Assembly: GCA_002077045.2 (NCBI GenBank)
Contig: KZ111143.1
Location: 233,171-297,170, forward strand
Length of the DNA: 64,000 nucleotides
Origin: Rachicladosporium sp. CCFEE 5018
Lineage: Eukaryota > Ascomycota > Dothideomycetes > Cladosporiales > Cladosporiaceae
Direction: 5' to 3'
The notes under the pieces were generated by a model. The model saw nothing but the letters and a program-made list of their open reading frames with translations, did not search any database and was not told the DNA's origin. Made by a program: the position numbers and the translations under genes. Below, piece by piece: positions 52,181 to 62,181 of the stretch (within the stretch, counting starts at the first letter, position 1; every line of letters begins with the position of its first letter).

Positions 52181-54133
52181 ATGCCGCCTGGCTTCGGAGA
52201 CAAGATGCTACGCGATGAGGCTGCTGAGCTAAGCTCGTCGTCGATCTCGTCAGCGCCAAATTCTCCACACACGATACAAGTCGCGCGCCCGCAATTCTCC
52301 AATTCCGCAACGTCTGGTGGAGGTGTTGTTCCTGCATCTTCGGCAACTTCCGCGCATACTGCAGCTGGCCACTCATATACATATGGGATCGATCTGACCG
52401 GCCCCACCACACCACAAAACACTGCAGCACCGGTCAAGGTCAAGCGTCAACGCAAGAAGAAGGAGATCGGTCCCGATGGCAAACCCATCGAGTCAGACAA
52501 GCCCAAACAGACTCGCAAGCCCAGAGCACCCAAAGATCCGTCTGCGGCTGTCAATAGCAATGCGCCACCACGCAAGAAACTCAAGACGGAGGACAAGGCT
52601 TCAGCAGATCAACCACCACAAGCCCGACAGGCCACCCTGACAGAGATGAATGGTGGCTTTCATGCACCGACTCCAGTAACTCACAATGGAGTGCATCCAC
52701 GGCAATCGCTTGACGTTGTCGATGGCGCATCCCGCTTGAGCAACGCGCACTCCGTCAGTGCATCTGCACCGCGCCCACGCTCCAGCGGACAAAACTACGA
52801 TCCCGTCCGCTCCGCCACTATCGAGTCCGTCCCGCCACGTCCCGCACACACACCAGTTGGTCTGTCATCTGCACACGCATCACCACACATCAATCGCGCG
52901 TCGGCGTCACCATCGATCGCCAGCCTTATTGACCCTCCCTTCATCTCGAAAACATCAGCGCCACCTACATTGTCGCCATCACAATCCTTTCAGCAAACAT
53001 TGCTACGATCTCGTACGCAAGCACCTGCGCCGACATCTGCCGCCCAACCACCAATCAACGCTTTCGCACCGCCGCCACTACCAATCGCGGTGTCGCCACC
53101 AATGCCGAGTGTGAAGCCTGTGGTTGCAGCCTATGATGGATCAATGGATATCGATGAGCCTGTCGCTCGCCCCAAGCCGCAGCAACCGTCCAAGACGGCT
53201 GATGCCAAGAAGTCGAAAACCTCGTCCTCAGCCGCAACACCACAGCCACCATCGAAGCCTACGCCGCCACTGGTGCCTAAAGCTACTGGTAGCGGTCTTC
53301 TATCAAGCAGCAACCTCTTCGGCGGCCCTGCATCAAGCACAGATTCCGCTGTAGAGCGTCGCGGCGTCAACATTGACATTCGCATACCGCTCGATCCACG
53401 CGGCGGCAACACCATCAACATCGCGTCTGAAATCATGAAGAAGTACGGCCGCGACGCGATTAATCCTCGTGCCGCCGCTCACCGCGAGAGGCTCCTGCAG
53501 ATAGAAGCTGCTGCGAACAAGCTCGACGGTGAGACCGGCGATGGGTCAAGCGCAGACTCGAGTGACGAAGACCTTGGCAGTAATGTTGAGATGGGCGGTA
53601 TGGACAGCGAAGGGCAGAAGCCTGCTACGAGAAAGAAGAAGGTGGAGGAGTACGACAAGGAGGACGACTTCATCGACGACACTGAGCTGGCTTGGCAAGA
53701 GCAGGCTGCTGTCGCTAAGGACGGCTTCTTCGTCTACTCCGGTCCTTTGGTACCTGTCGGCGAGATAGCGAAGGTCGAGTCTGCTACTGCCACTAAGACT
53801 GGGCGTGGCCGAGGTCGTGGACGAGCGCGAGGCGCTGCTGCGGCGGCTGCCGGCACTACACATGCAGCCTTCGCAAAAGAGAAGGAGAGTAAGGATGGCG
53901 TGGCTGCAGGGGCAACGACCACAACGAGGGGCAGAGCAAGGGCGGCTAGAGGCACTGGAGCGACTAGGAAACCCAGGATGACGAAGGCGGACCGAGAGAG
54001 GAACGAGCTGGAGAAGAAGGAGCGGGAGCGGACTGCTGGAGGATTATCGGGACCGCCTGCTGCACCGCCGACTGCGATGAGTGCCATGGCAGCGCCGCCG
54101 ACGTATGCCGTGCAGACTAATGGGAGCACGTAG
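52181..54133 (+). CDS. HPC2: HIR histone-chaperone subunit Hpc2 / ubinuclein-like
   Basis: Single exon, 650 residues from MPPGFGDKMLRDE. Most is Pro/Ser/Ala-rich and disordered, with basic patches KRQRKKKEIGPDG and APPRKKLKTED. Around residues 395-440 a conserved block (VNIDIRIPLDPRGGNTINIASEI shortened here to its start VNIDIRIPLDP) precedes the Hpc2-related domain at about 488-525. That domain reads EEYDKEDDFIDDTE and then KDGFFVYSGPLVP, the ubinuclein/Hpc2 signature that contacts histone H3.3-H4. The tail is RGRGRGRARG and Lys/Arg-rich. The protein would work in the HIR complex in replication-independent nucleosome assembly. The upstream frame is open to 51647, so a longer N-terminus cannot be excluded. 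Confidence 0.88.
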   Translation: MPPGFGDKMLRDEAAELSSSSISSAPNSPHTIQVARPQFSNSATSGGGVVPASSATSAHTAAGHSYTYGIDLTGPTTPQNTAAPVKVKRQRKKKEIGPDGKPIESDKPKQTRKPRAPKDPSAAVNSNAPPRKKLKTEDKASADQPPQARQATLTEMNGGFHAPTPVTHNGVHPRQSLDVVDGASRLSNAHSVSASAPRPRSSGQNYDPVRSATIESVPPRPAHTPVGLSSAHASPHINRASASPSIASLIDPPFISKTSAPPTLSPSQSFQQTLLRSRTQAPAPTSAAQPPINAFAPPPLPIAVSPPMPSVKPVVAAYDGSMDIDEPVARPKPQQPSKTADAKKSKTSSSAATPQPPSKPTPPLVPKATGSGLLSSSNLFGGPASSTDSAVERRGVNIDIRIPLDPRGGNTINIASEIMKKYGRDAINPRAAAHRERLLQIEAAANKLDGETGDGSSADSSDEDLGSNVEMGGMDSEGQKPATRKKKVEEYDKEDDFIDDTELAWQEQAAVAKDGFFVYSGPLVPVGEIAKVESATATKTGRGRGRGRARGAAAAAAGTTHAAFAKEKESKDGVAAGATTTTRGRARAARGTGATRKPRMTKADRERNELEKKERERTAGGLSGPPAAPPTAMSAMAAPPTYAVQTNGST

Positions 54134-54601
54134 CGTGGCTCTGTCACGTCTCGAAACCAACAATATCGCCCGATTGCAATGGCACCTCCTGAAAGACTGC
54201 AGGTGCACACTAGCTAGCGGCCGGAGAGTGGCTCTAGGTTGCCGGACACATTGCTCGACAACCTGAGTGCGTGGGCGACGGGACTGCGATGCGTCCGCTC
54301 TACAGCAGCACATGCAAAGATCCCGGGCTGACTCTGTCATGCGACGACAGCATTGATTAGTGGAGCTACCTCGCGAGACCACACGTCCTTGCTCACAATC
54401 GAACGAGGTTGCTGGATGGAGGGCTAGTCAGGCGCTTCCATATCTCTTCGGAACATCATGCGTTACCGCCGTGCAGATGGACGCCGCGCGATGTTATGAG
54501 GAGTAGGGTCGCTGTGCGCCGACTGCTCGATATGGACTGGCGGACTGTAGCTCAAATAGCTTTCGGCAGGAGATCTTAACTCTCACCCAGCCCTTCAGTC
54601 T
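54134..54601. other. Convergent 3' intergenic region
   Basis: Spacer between the 3' ends of the Hpc2 gene and the LamB-like gene. No gene or structured RNA was recognised. Confidence 0.6.
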
Positions 54602-55643
54602 CTACGTATACCCGTGTTTCTCATTGAACCCATCTACAATGCCTCTCGCCGCAGTCACGATGTCTACCGCACCCGGACTATCCGAATGACAACATAGCGT
54701 TACCTCCCTCCCCTCGAAAGGCAGCTCAACCTCCTCGCCAGACACAGCCGTCACACTCGACTTCTCCAGCTGCGACAAGATGTGCTTCTTCGTGTCTTCT
54801 GTCGTCCATGCCCTGTCGTCCCCTCCAGTCAGCCCGATGACCCGCATCCCTTGCCCAGAGAGCTCGGTGGGAAGAATGACTTACTTCTTTACCCTGTCAA
54901 TTACGAGTAACCCGTCTTTACTCCACATCACATCCCCATACGCCTCCGCAAAGAACTTCAATCCCATTTCCTTGGCCACCTGCTCGTGGAACGTCCCCGC
55001 TAGGCCGAAAACTGCCACACCTGGCGGAATGGCGCGGTAGACAGCCCTACACGTCTCGACATCTTGGTAGCACATGCCATAGAGCGTGCCGTGGGGCTGC
55101 AGCACATTCGAAACCGCATTAGCCGCGTCGCCACTTCGCGCTCCAAGCCCTCAGTGATCGGACGCCAGTGGACGCACCTTTACGTGATGCATCGGCACGC
55201 CTTCGCCGTCTAGCATAGCTTTCAGCGCACCGATCTGATACCTACACCCCCCAAACCCAATCTGTCAGCCCTTCCATCCCTTTCGAACCTCGACCATATC
55301 ACAAGAATAACATACCTACACCCCGCCTCCAGCTCCTCCGCCCCAATATCTATCCTCCGTCTCCCAAAGCCCTGCAAATCCGGCAACCCCGGGTGAGCGC
55401 CCATACGAATGTTATGGGCTTTGCAGGCTTTGACTGTGCGGGACATGATCAAAGGGTCGCCGGCATGGAAACCACAGGCGATGTTGGCGAAGTCGATGAG
55501 CGGGAGGAGCTCGTCGTCGGGGAAGGGGTGGTAGTTGCCGTAGCCTGGAAGAATGAAAATTCGGTACGTTGATGAATTGGGTGGCTGATGGTACCTTCGC
55601 CTAGATCGACGTTGATGTGGACTTTGCAGGATATGGGAGGCAT
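54602..55643 (-). CDS. LamB/YcsF family protein (PxpA-like)
   Basis: Five exons on the minus strand: 55595-55643, 55316-55544, 55178-55241, 54885-55096 and 54602-54812. Introns of 50, 74, 81 and 72 bp have phases 1, 2, 0 and 2, giving 254 residues, the usual family length. Conserved blocks are complete: INVDLGEGYGNY across intron 1, IDFANIACGFHAGDP, IRMGAHPGLPDLQGFGRR, HHVKPHGTLYG across intron 3, and the late CCHSDSPGAV. Bacterial PxpA works with PxpB and PxpC (KipI and KipA homologues) as an ATP-dependent 5-oxoprolinase. Fungal lamB is needed with lamA for lactam (2-pyrrolidinone) use. The KipA/KipI-containing partner here is the carboxylase at 45.7-49.7 kb. No signal peptide is seen, so it is probably cytosolic. 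Confidence 0.92.
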
Positions 55644-55993
55644 TGTGCACGAGGGGTTTGAGTAATGAGTGTAAGGTAGGATGAATGGCTCGAGAGACAG
55701 TAGGGCGAGTTGTAAGGATGGACGGGACGTTGGACGGTAATACTCGACTCTGTGTGTTACAAGAACATATTTCGAATCACTTACCTGAATCAGCTACCTA
55801 TGTATGGGTTGATCTTTGGAGCTCAAGAGAAAATGACGTTGGACCTTCGGCTGTCGAAGCTCAAGTGGGGAGCTGGTTTGTCACTGCTCTCTCGGCTTTC
55901 AGTGCTAGGTGCCATACTGATGGGAAGGGTATGCGACTATCGCATGTGCGCACTACTGTTATATGGGTATCATGGCTAATTGTTGTATGTGTA
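55644..55993. other. Short spacer, no supported gene
   Basis: About 350 bp between the LamB-like start codon and the 3' end of the next minus-strand gene. It is AT-richer than its surroundings. Nothing recognisable was found. Confidence 0.55.
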
Positions 55994-58900
55994 TCATGGC
56001 TCTCGTGTCCCGTTCAAGCTCGAAACTCGTCGATAGGGCGTGATTGCGCCTCTCGGTTTCTTCCTCGTCAGCTGTCGTCGCTCGATTGAAGCAAGATACT
56101 TTTTCACCGCGATGCGCTTGGAGACTTCCGCATCTTTGGAGGCCACTGCTGCCTCGGGTTGCTCCGCAGCGTGAGTGACATCTGCTACCTCCACAGGCCT
56201 TGCGGGCTCGTCAGGCTGGTCTTCAAGACGGGCGCGTGAGTCCGCTTCGAGGACTGCGCCAACGCGAAACAAGGACTCGCTCGCGAGCCTGTCTAGTGGT
56301 GTCACCGCAACGCCCTCCCCATATGTCACCTCGATTGTTGGCGTCTTATGGCTAGACAGTTCAGACCTAGACTTCTCATCGACCTGGCGCTCCCGCAAGT
56401 TATCTTCAGAGTTGTGGCGTGATAGCAGTGTCTGCAAGTCAGGACTTAGCTTCGTATCGGCGAATGATGCCAGCCGCCTCACGCCGATGCTTGCACTGAC
56501 TGGTGGATGGAACAGCTCCTTGGGTGGTGTCGCGTTCGCTTCAAGGGAGTCAATACTCTCGGCCAAGAAGTCGAGCGCAAGCGCTGATTCGAAGGACTCG
56601 GCATCGCGCTCTGCATCCAAGTTTTGAAATGGCGAGGTCGGTGTGATAGCGGGTTGTCTTGATCTTGGGCTCTCGAGTAACAAGTCTGGCGTGTGATCTC
56701 TCGGGACCCGTCCATCTTCGACACAGTGCTCGCAAGCCTTATCTGCGGTGCGAGGTGCATACGAGCTAGTGTGATTGTGAGGTGGAGCAGACAGCGAGGT
56801 CGAACTCAACTGCTCTGGCTGAGAGGACGGGCGATCGACAATTGTCGGAGTTGTTATGCGCTGAGCAGCTCGAGGATTGTAGGTGTAGGTCGGCGCGACG
56901 CCGGCGGATTGGGTAGCGCCTGTAGCTGTGGGCCTACCAACTTGGGGTATAGCCGACATGTCTTTCGGCTGTTGATCGGACCACACGGCAGTTTCAAACT
57001 GTGGGACGTCCAGCACCCGCTCGCCTGAAGGGATTGTGTACGACATGATCGCATCGTTCTCATTTAATACACGCTCCGGTCTGTCTTTCGCCCAGACCTT
57101 CAAGCGCCACCGAGTAGCTGCAATGTCCTTCGAGGGAAGCCGTTCCGAAATTTGGTTCTTACGCGCATCTATACTTCGCAGTGAAGTCTTCCGTTGAATC
57201 AGATACACCAGTGCCCTGACCTCCGCTGCCATTACCTTGCCTTCGACCTCTTCGACGGTTTTCAAGACCCAGTCGATGCGCATTTGAGGCACGACACGAC
57301 CTTCTCGGAAGAAGCGAACGATCCCAACGTGGACTAGAGCGCGAGACAGGAGCAACGACATTTGTGCGCCTCGATCGCGAAGGTAGCGGTAGCACATCCA
57401 CACTCTTCGTAAGGCGGTACGCGCGTTGAGTGTCTCTGATCGCGACAATTCGTGAGCCAGGAGCCGTATCGCGTCGGTATGCGTTGGTGGAGCAGTCAAA
57501 GCAGCAGCTGACCTCTTACCGAGTGCCAGGATTTCAGGTTGGCGATGCTGGAACTTCGCGATCAAGTCGACGTCAGTCTTCCCCATGGCGATCAGAGCTT
57601 TCGGCAGCTCTGGGCAGTCCGCGATGGAGATTGAAGGAACAACGATGAAGATTGTTAGGGCACGTGTTGGCTCGTGGATTTTCACGAAGTGTAGGAGCAG
57701 GTCCAGCGCTATATCCTTGCTGATGCTGAGCTCGCGGCAGTGGAAGATCGCACTGAATGTGTTGTGTAGCTGGGCAGGCGCGTACATTAGCTTGCAAGTC
57801 TGCATGACTTCAGCTGCGATGGCACTGTAGTCAATCTTGTGCAGCGCCAATACCGAGAGCAGCAGTGCGAAAGGATGCGTAAGCTTCGTGCCTGAACCAT
57901 TTGCCAATTCTTGCTCGCAGAGTTGATCGAACGTGTTGAGTAACGATGACAGCGCATCTGCAGTCAGTGTGGACTGGGGTCCGCGAAGCACGCGGAACAT
58001 CCCAGCATCTTGTATTGTGTCCTTCGCGAGCCTGCCAGAGTCGGCCAGATCGACATGTGGCAGCCACGAGTCGAGCAGCAAGCGGGCGAAGTCGATTGAT
58101 CGGACTTCCTTGAAATGATCTGCGAGATCTGATGGTCTGAATAGAGGCGCTAGTTCAGCATAAACGCCGTCCCACCTTGCGTCGTGATTTGATGTATGCT
58201 TGCACATGCGCAGTATCTGAAGCCAAGCTGAGCAAGTAGCCTTGCGGATAGCAGTATCGGTGTCGCTGTGGCCAATGTATCGCGTCCAGGTTACGAGCGT
58301 CGATGCATCAAGGCAATTATGATCGCCAAATTGGTTGAGTACGGCCACGAGTCTGTCGATGAACCGCATGTGTTCAGCCGCGATCAAATCTGCTGACGCG
58401 ATGGTGCGTATATTGCTTGCCAGAAGAAGTGTCAAGTCTTCGGCGCTGAGCAGCTCGATTGACGCGGTCAAGACTTCCAGGCCTAGACTGCACATGTCAA
58501 TATCTGCAGTGGAGGCATTGATCGCTTTCAGTAGTCGGTTCACGACCAGCGCATCTTGTCTCCAGCTGGAGCTCAGTGCATGCCAGATCTCTGTGTACAT
58601 CGAGCGCTTCTCGCTGGAAGTCGGTTCGGTGTCTTGTACGGGTGTCAAGTCTGGTAAGAGCTTCAAAATCCCGACGAACTCGTCATGCCCTATTGTATCG
58701 AGCTTGAGCTTGTCCGTGATTAGCATTGCAAGACTGGTAAATGTCTTGTCGGAAGTCGGATAGCCTCCCAGCCACTCTACGAATCTGAGGGTGTTCATGG
58801 AGTCTGGCTCGTTCGCAGGCGAATTGAGGAACTGCACTAGAGTGTCGATATCTTTCTCCGTGTAATGAGCGGTGGTGCATGCTTCCAAGAGATCATCGAA

Positions 58901-59374
58901 ACTCTCTTGGCTGACCTCGAAGGCGGTCAAGCCCACCGACATCTGATCGCCCAGATCGGGCTCATGCTCAGGCGCAAGCGATACCGCCGCCTCAAAAGTC
59001 CACGGCGGTGCTTTTGTAGGTACAGGCGGTCGCCAGACCACACTGCTTGGTGGTGTAGGTCCTTGCCAGCTCCAGCTCGGCTGCTGAGCAACACCTCCAA
59101 ACCCAAACAAAGCACCCATATCTGGTGCTAGAGGCGTGCCTACCGCAGCCAATCCACCTCCCATACGCCTTCTTGCAGTCCTCCTCCGCGCTTCCAGCGG
59201 TCCAGGTACGTGTGAGCCATATCGTCTATAGGCGGGCGAGACGCGCAGATAGCTATTGAAAGCTTCCACGAGGAGGTCGTCTGAGATCCAGATGTGAGGG
59301 CCATTGATGTTGACTGGCCTGACAGAGGGAGTCTGCGCGACCAGACGCCGGCAGACTTGTGGTCGACATGGCAT
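55994..59374 (-). CDS. Large helical protein of unknown function
   Basis: Single exon, 1126 residues, not recognised. The N-terminus MPCRPQVCRRLVAQTPSVRP is basic with no acids and could be a mitochondrial presequence. Residues about 150-760 are regularly spaced amphipathic helices (for example LTASIELLSAEDLTLLLAS and ALVHVGIVRFFREGR), suggesting an alpha-solenoid or PPR-like fold. The last 330 residues are charged and Ser/Pro-rich and end in a basic KPRGAITPYRR segment. The gene is divergent from the mitoribosomal uS2m gene, only 156 bp away. A shared promoter with a mitoribosomal gene and a presequence-like start would fit a mitochondrial gene-expression factor. That is inference only. Confidence 0.72.
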   Translation of the reverse strand: MPCRPQVCRRLVAQTPSVRPVNINGPHIWISDDLLVEAFNSYLRVSPAYRRYGSHVPGPLEARRRTARRRMGGGLAAVGTPLAPDMGALFGFGGVAQQPSWSWQGPTPPSSVVWRPPVPTKAPPWTFEAAVSLAPEHEPDLGDQMSVGLTAFEVSQESFDDLLEACTTAHYTEKDIDTLVQFLNSPANEPDSMNTLRFVEWLGGYPTSDKTFTSLAMLITDKLKLDTIGHDEFVGILKLLPDLTPVQDTEPTSSEKRSMYTEIWHALSSSWRQDALVVNRLLKAINASTADIDMCSLGLEVLTASIELLSAEDLTLLLASNIRTIASADLIAAEHMRFIDRLVAVLNQFGDHNCLDASTLVTWTRYIGHSDTDTAIRKATCSAWLQILRMCKHTSNHDARWDGVYAELAPLFRPSDLADHFKEVRSIDFARLLLDSWLPHVDLADSGRLAKDTIQDAGMFRVLRGPQSTLTADALSSLLNTFDQLCEQELANGSGTKLTHPFALLLSVLALHKIDYSAIAAEVMQTCKLMYAPAQLHNTFSAIFHCRELSISKDIALDLLLHFVKIHEPTRALTIFIVVPSISIADCPELPKALIAMGKTDVDLIAKFQHRQPEILALGKRSAAALTAPPTHTDAIRLLAHELSRSETLNARTALRRVWMCYRYLRDRGAQMSLLLSRALVHVGIVRFFREGRVVPQMRIDWVLKTVEEVEGKVMAAEVRALVYLIQRKTSLRSIDARKNQISERLPSKDIAATRWRLKVWAKDRPERVLNENDAIMSYTIPSGERVLDVPQFETAVWSDQQPKDMSAIPQVGRPTATGATQSAGVAPTYTYNPRAAQRITTPTIVDRPSSQPEQLSSTSLSAPPHNHTSSYAPRTADKACEHCVEDGRVPRDHTPDLLLESPRSRQPAITPTSPFQNLDAERDAESFESALALDFLAESIDSLEANATPPKELFHPPVSASIGVRRLASFADTKLSPDLQTLLSRHNSEDNLRERQVDEKSRSELSSHKTPTIEVTYGEGVAVTPLDRLASESLFRVGAVLEADSRARLEDQPDEPARPVEVADVTHAAEQPEAAVASKDAEVSKRIAVKKYLASIERRQLTRKKPRGAITPYRRVSSLNGTREP

Positions 59375-59530
59375 TAGCGGCGGACATAGGGCGTGGGAGG
59401 CATATGCGACCTACGTTGAAGTGATTCGAGGTACAGCTCCAGCGGAGTCGGTATTGCCAAGACTTTCGAACATGTCCATCAATGGTCTTGAGATGGACGT
59501 AGAGACTCGGTCACCAGCAGAACATAAAAA

Positions 59531-60972
59531 ATGATAATCAGATCTCTAATGCTGCGGCATGGTAGGCTTGGACTTCTCTCCTACGGTAGGGCGCCGACTA
59601 ACATCGTACAGGCCGCCTCGCTCTCCCCCGATCGACCACCCTCCTCCGCGCCTCCCAATGGCGGCGGTGTCTAGCCACCGAGGCCCCGATATCTCAAATA
59701 GAGTCTTCTCAACAACCTCTTCCATCTCTCGATAACGCATCGCAAGATGACTCCTCCACAGATCCGACTATAGCGCAATGGAACTTCTTCCAGCACCAAA
59801 AAGCCCACACCTCGTCCGTCGGCGGCGTCCCGGAACCCCACTACAAACCGTTCATGCTGCTCGCAAACCCACCTCGACCTCAAGATATCACCCTTGAACT
59901 CCTGCTCGCCTCGCAGTCCCATCTAGGCCACGCGACATCGCTCTGGAACCCCGCGAATGCGAAGTACATCTTCGGCATAAGAGGGGATCACGACCCGATA
60001 CATATCATTTCGCTGGATGTCACGGCTGCGCATTTGCGGAGGGCGTGTAAAGTGGTGCAGGGTGTGGCAGCGAAGGGAGGCTTGATATTGTTCGTGGGCA
60101 CTCGGCGTGATCAGGCGAGATGTGTGGTCCGCGCAGCGGAGCTGGCAAAGGGCTGCCATCTATTCGACAAGTGGACGCCCGGCACGCTCACGAACGGACA
60201 GCAGATTTTGGGACGGTGCAAGAAGAAGGCTGTCAACGAGGTGGACGAGGAGGTCGTGGGCTTCGAGCCGCAGCTGAAGTACAGCTCAGCTGTGAAGCCC
60301 GATCTTGTGGTCTGTCTGAATCCGCTGGAGAACTACACGCTACTGCATGAGTGTGGGATACACAACATACCGACGATTGGAATTATCGATACGGACGCCA
60401 ACCCGACCTGGGTTACGTACCCCATACCAGCCAACGACGATAGTCTGCGTTGTGTGCAAGTCATTGCTGGTGCGCTGGGGAGGGCGGGTGAAGAGGGTCA
60501 GGCGCAGAGACTTGCGAGGGCACAGGCTGGTCACGTTGACTATGCCGCCACGCACGGGCTGGAGATGCCCACGAAGGACGAGTTCGACGCTGCAAAGCGC
60601 GCTCAAAGAGGCAGTTCGGAGCATGATGAGGACGCAGAGGAGGATGAGCTCCTTTTCGAAGCAACACCCGACCCTGCAGACGCAGACGATGTGTTCACCA
60701 AGCCCTCGAGCACTGTGTTCGCAAAGACAGAGGATGGTCTTTCCGCAAAGACAGAGGATGAATTGCGCCTGAAGCAAACGCCAGATGCTACTAGCGAAGT
60801 CCAGGCGAGTTCGCAGAACGAAGCTGCGATCGACGGGCTGACCAATGTCGAGGCTGAAGACGAGCAATTTGGCACTCTTGCAGCAGCAGACATGGAGCTC
60901 CTGTCGGCAAAGCGCGAAGAAAACGCGGACGTCGCGAGCGGCCCGAGTGCACCGAAGGCTGGTAGCGAGTGA
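59531..60972 (+). CDS. MRP4: Mitochondrial small-subunit ribosomal protein uS2m (Mrp4)
   Basis: Two exons, 59531-59561 and 59612-60972, with a 50-bp intron (gtaggc...cgtacag, phase 1, CTAAC branch), giving 463 residues. Splicing creates the presequence MIIRSLMLRHG-RLALPRSTTLL, Arg-rich and acid-free, ending near CLATEAP. The uS2 core starts about residue 100: LELLLASQSHLGHATSLWNP, then AAKGGLILFVGTRRDQA, WTPGTLTNG, PDLVVCLNP and IPTIGIIDTDANP, all conserved uS2 blocks. About 130 C-terminal residues are acidic and low-complexity and extend beyond bacterial uS2. Starting at the later Met at 59854 would drop the presequence, so the spliced start is preferred. Confidence 0.93.
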
Positions 60973-62181
60973 GCTTGCTTAAATGCACGCATGCACGCCT
61001 GAAAATCAGTCCTCGCTCTCTGAAGGAACAGAAAGGCCCTAGGCGTCCAGGTCGCTCGACAAAGTGCGATACACTGCAACCACAAGCGGAGATGAAGTCC
61101 ACCCGGTCATGGGAGTGTCAGGCTCACGCAGGCTGATGCACAGCCATTATGCGGCGCAACACAGACGTCTGCTTACTGAGTAGCACAAATGAGGCAAATG
61201 CTCCCGATCATCGAATGAGCGACTCTAATGTTGCCTTGGCTGCATGCTGCTGCATGTCGTGCAGCAGCACGAGCACTAGCGACTTGGACACGGGGTCGGC
61301 GCATGAGGTGGGCCTGAACATGGAGATGGTACTTAGTGGTCCGCTGAGGGCAGCACTGGACTACAACCGCGCATCTGTAGTAGCCTCATTAGAAGCGCGA
61401 AACCATGTACATAGAGCCTACGGAGTTTCGTCACCACCTTCCCAGTACCACGGTGAAGTCATCTCGAAATGTGAACGTGGTTCTCGACCTTCCACTCCCC
61501 GCACTGCACAATCTGCTCCGCGACTCGCTCCTTCCCCTTTCATTGGTTCCCCACACTCATTAAGCGGTGCCGTTTTCCTCTCGCTTGCACGCCGCAGTCC
61601 TTGGTCTTGCCCTTCCCTCCACAATCCGCAGCAGGATCACCAGGCTTTGCGGCGCGGCGTTGAGTCGTGCCACATAGCCAGACCCGACCAAGGTTCGGAG
61701 GCTGAGAATTAGAGCATGTCGCGTGGCATATGTATCTCCTGTCAACACTAACTTTCCACGTTTCCTCTGAACCTTTTGTCTCTATATCACTACTACCTTT
61801 CCCATGTACCTGGTTTGACAGCTAACGGTTTCAGCAGCGACCGCACAAGTCCGGGTGTTGCGAGCAGAGGACACCCCACGGACTCTGTCTCGCGCCCCTG
61901 TTACATTTCCAGATTTCTTTGTCTACACACGGCAGTTACCTGGTTTTCCTGTCACCCGGGCTAATCACAGTAGACGCCTTATCAGCGTGCCCTTACAACC
62001 AAAGATTGCACGTCTCAACCGCAAACCCGCTACTGTTCCGCGGACCTACCGCCCGGACCCACCTGCACACCTGTACCCGGTCTTCCACTGGTCCCCGGGT
62101 ACTGGATGGGTGGGCCCTCTGCCACAGCGTGGGTACGTCGATAACGCACAGTGTATATAGACCGCCCCGCCCTCAGCCAAA
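60973..62181. other. Intergenic with a 9-bp-arm hairpin
   Basis: About 1.2 kb between two plus-strand genes. A 187-codon open frame at 61149-61712 has no recognisable content. A perfect inverted repeat GCTGCTGCA-TGTCG-TGCAGCAGC lies at 61246-61268. Confidence 0.5.

Noticed and set aside
61149..61712. 187-codon plus-strand open frame
   Set aside because: Low-complexity Cys/Ser/Arg product without a domain; lies between two well-supported genes.
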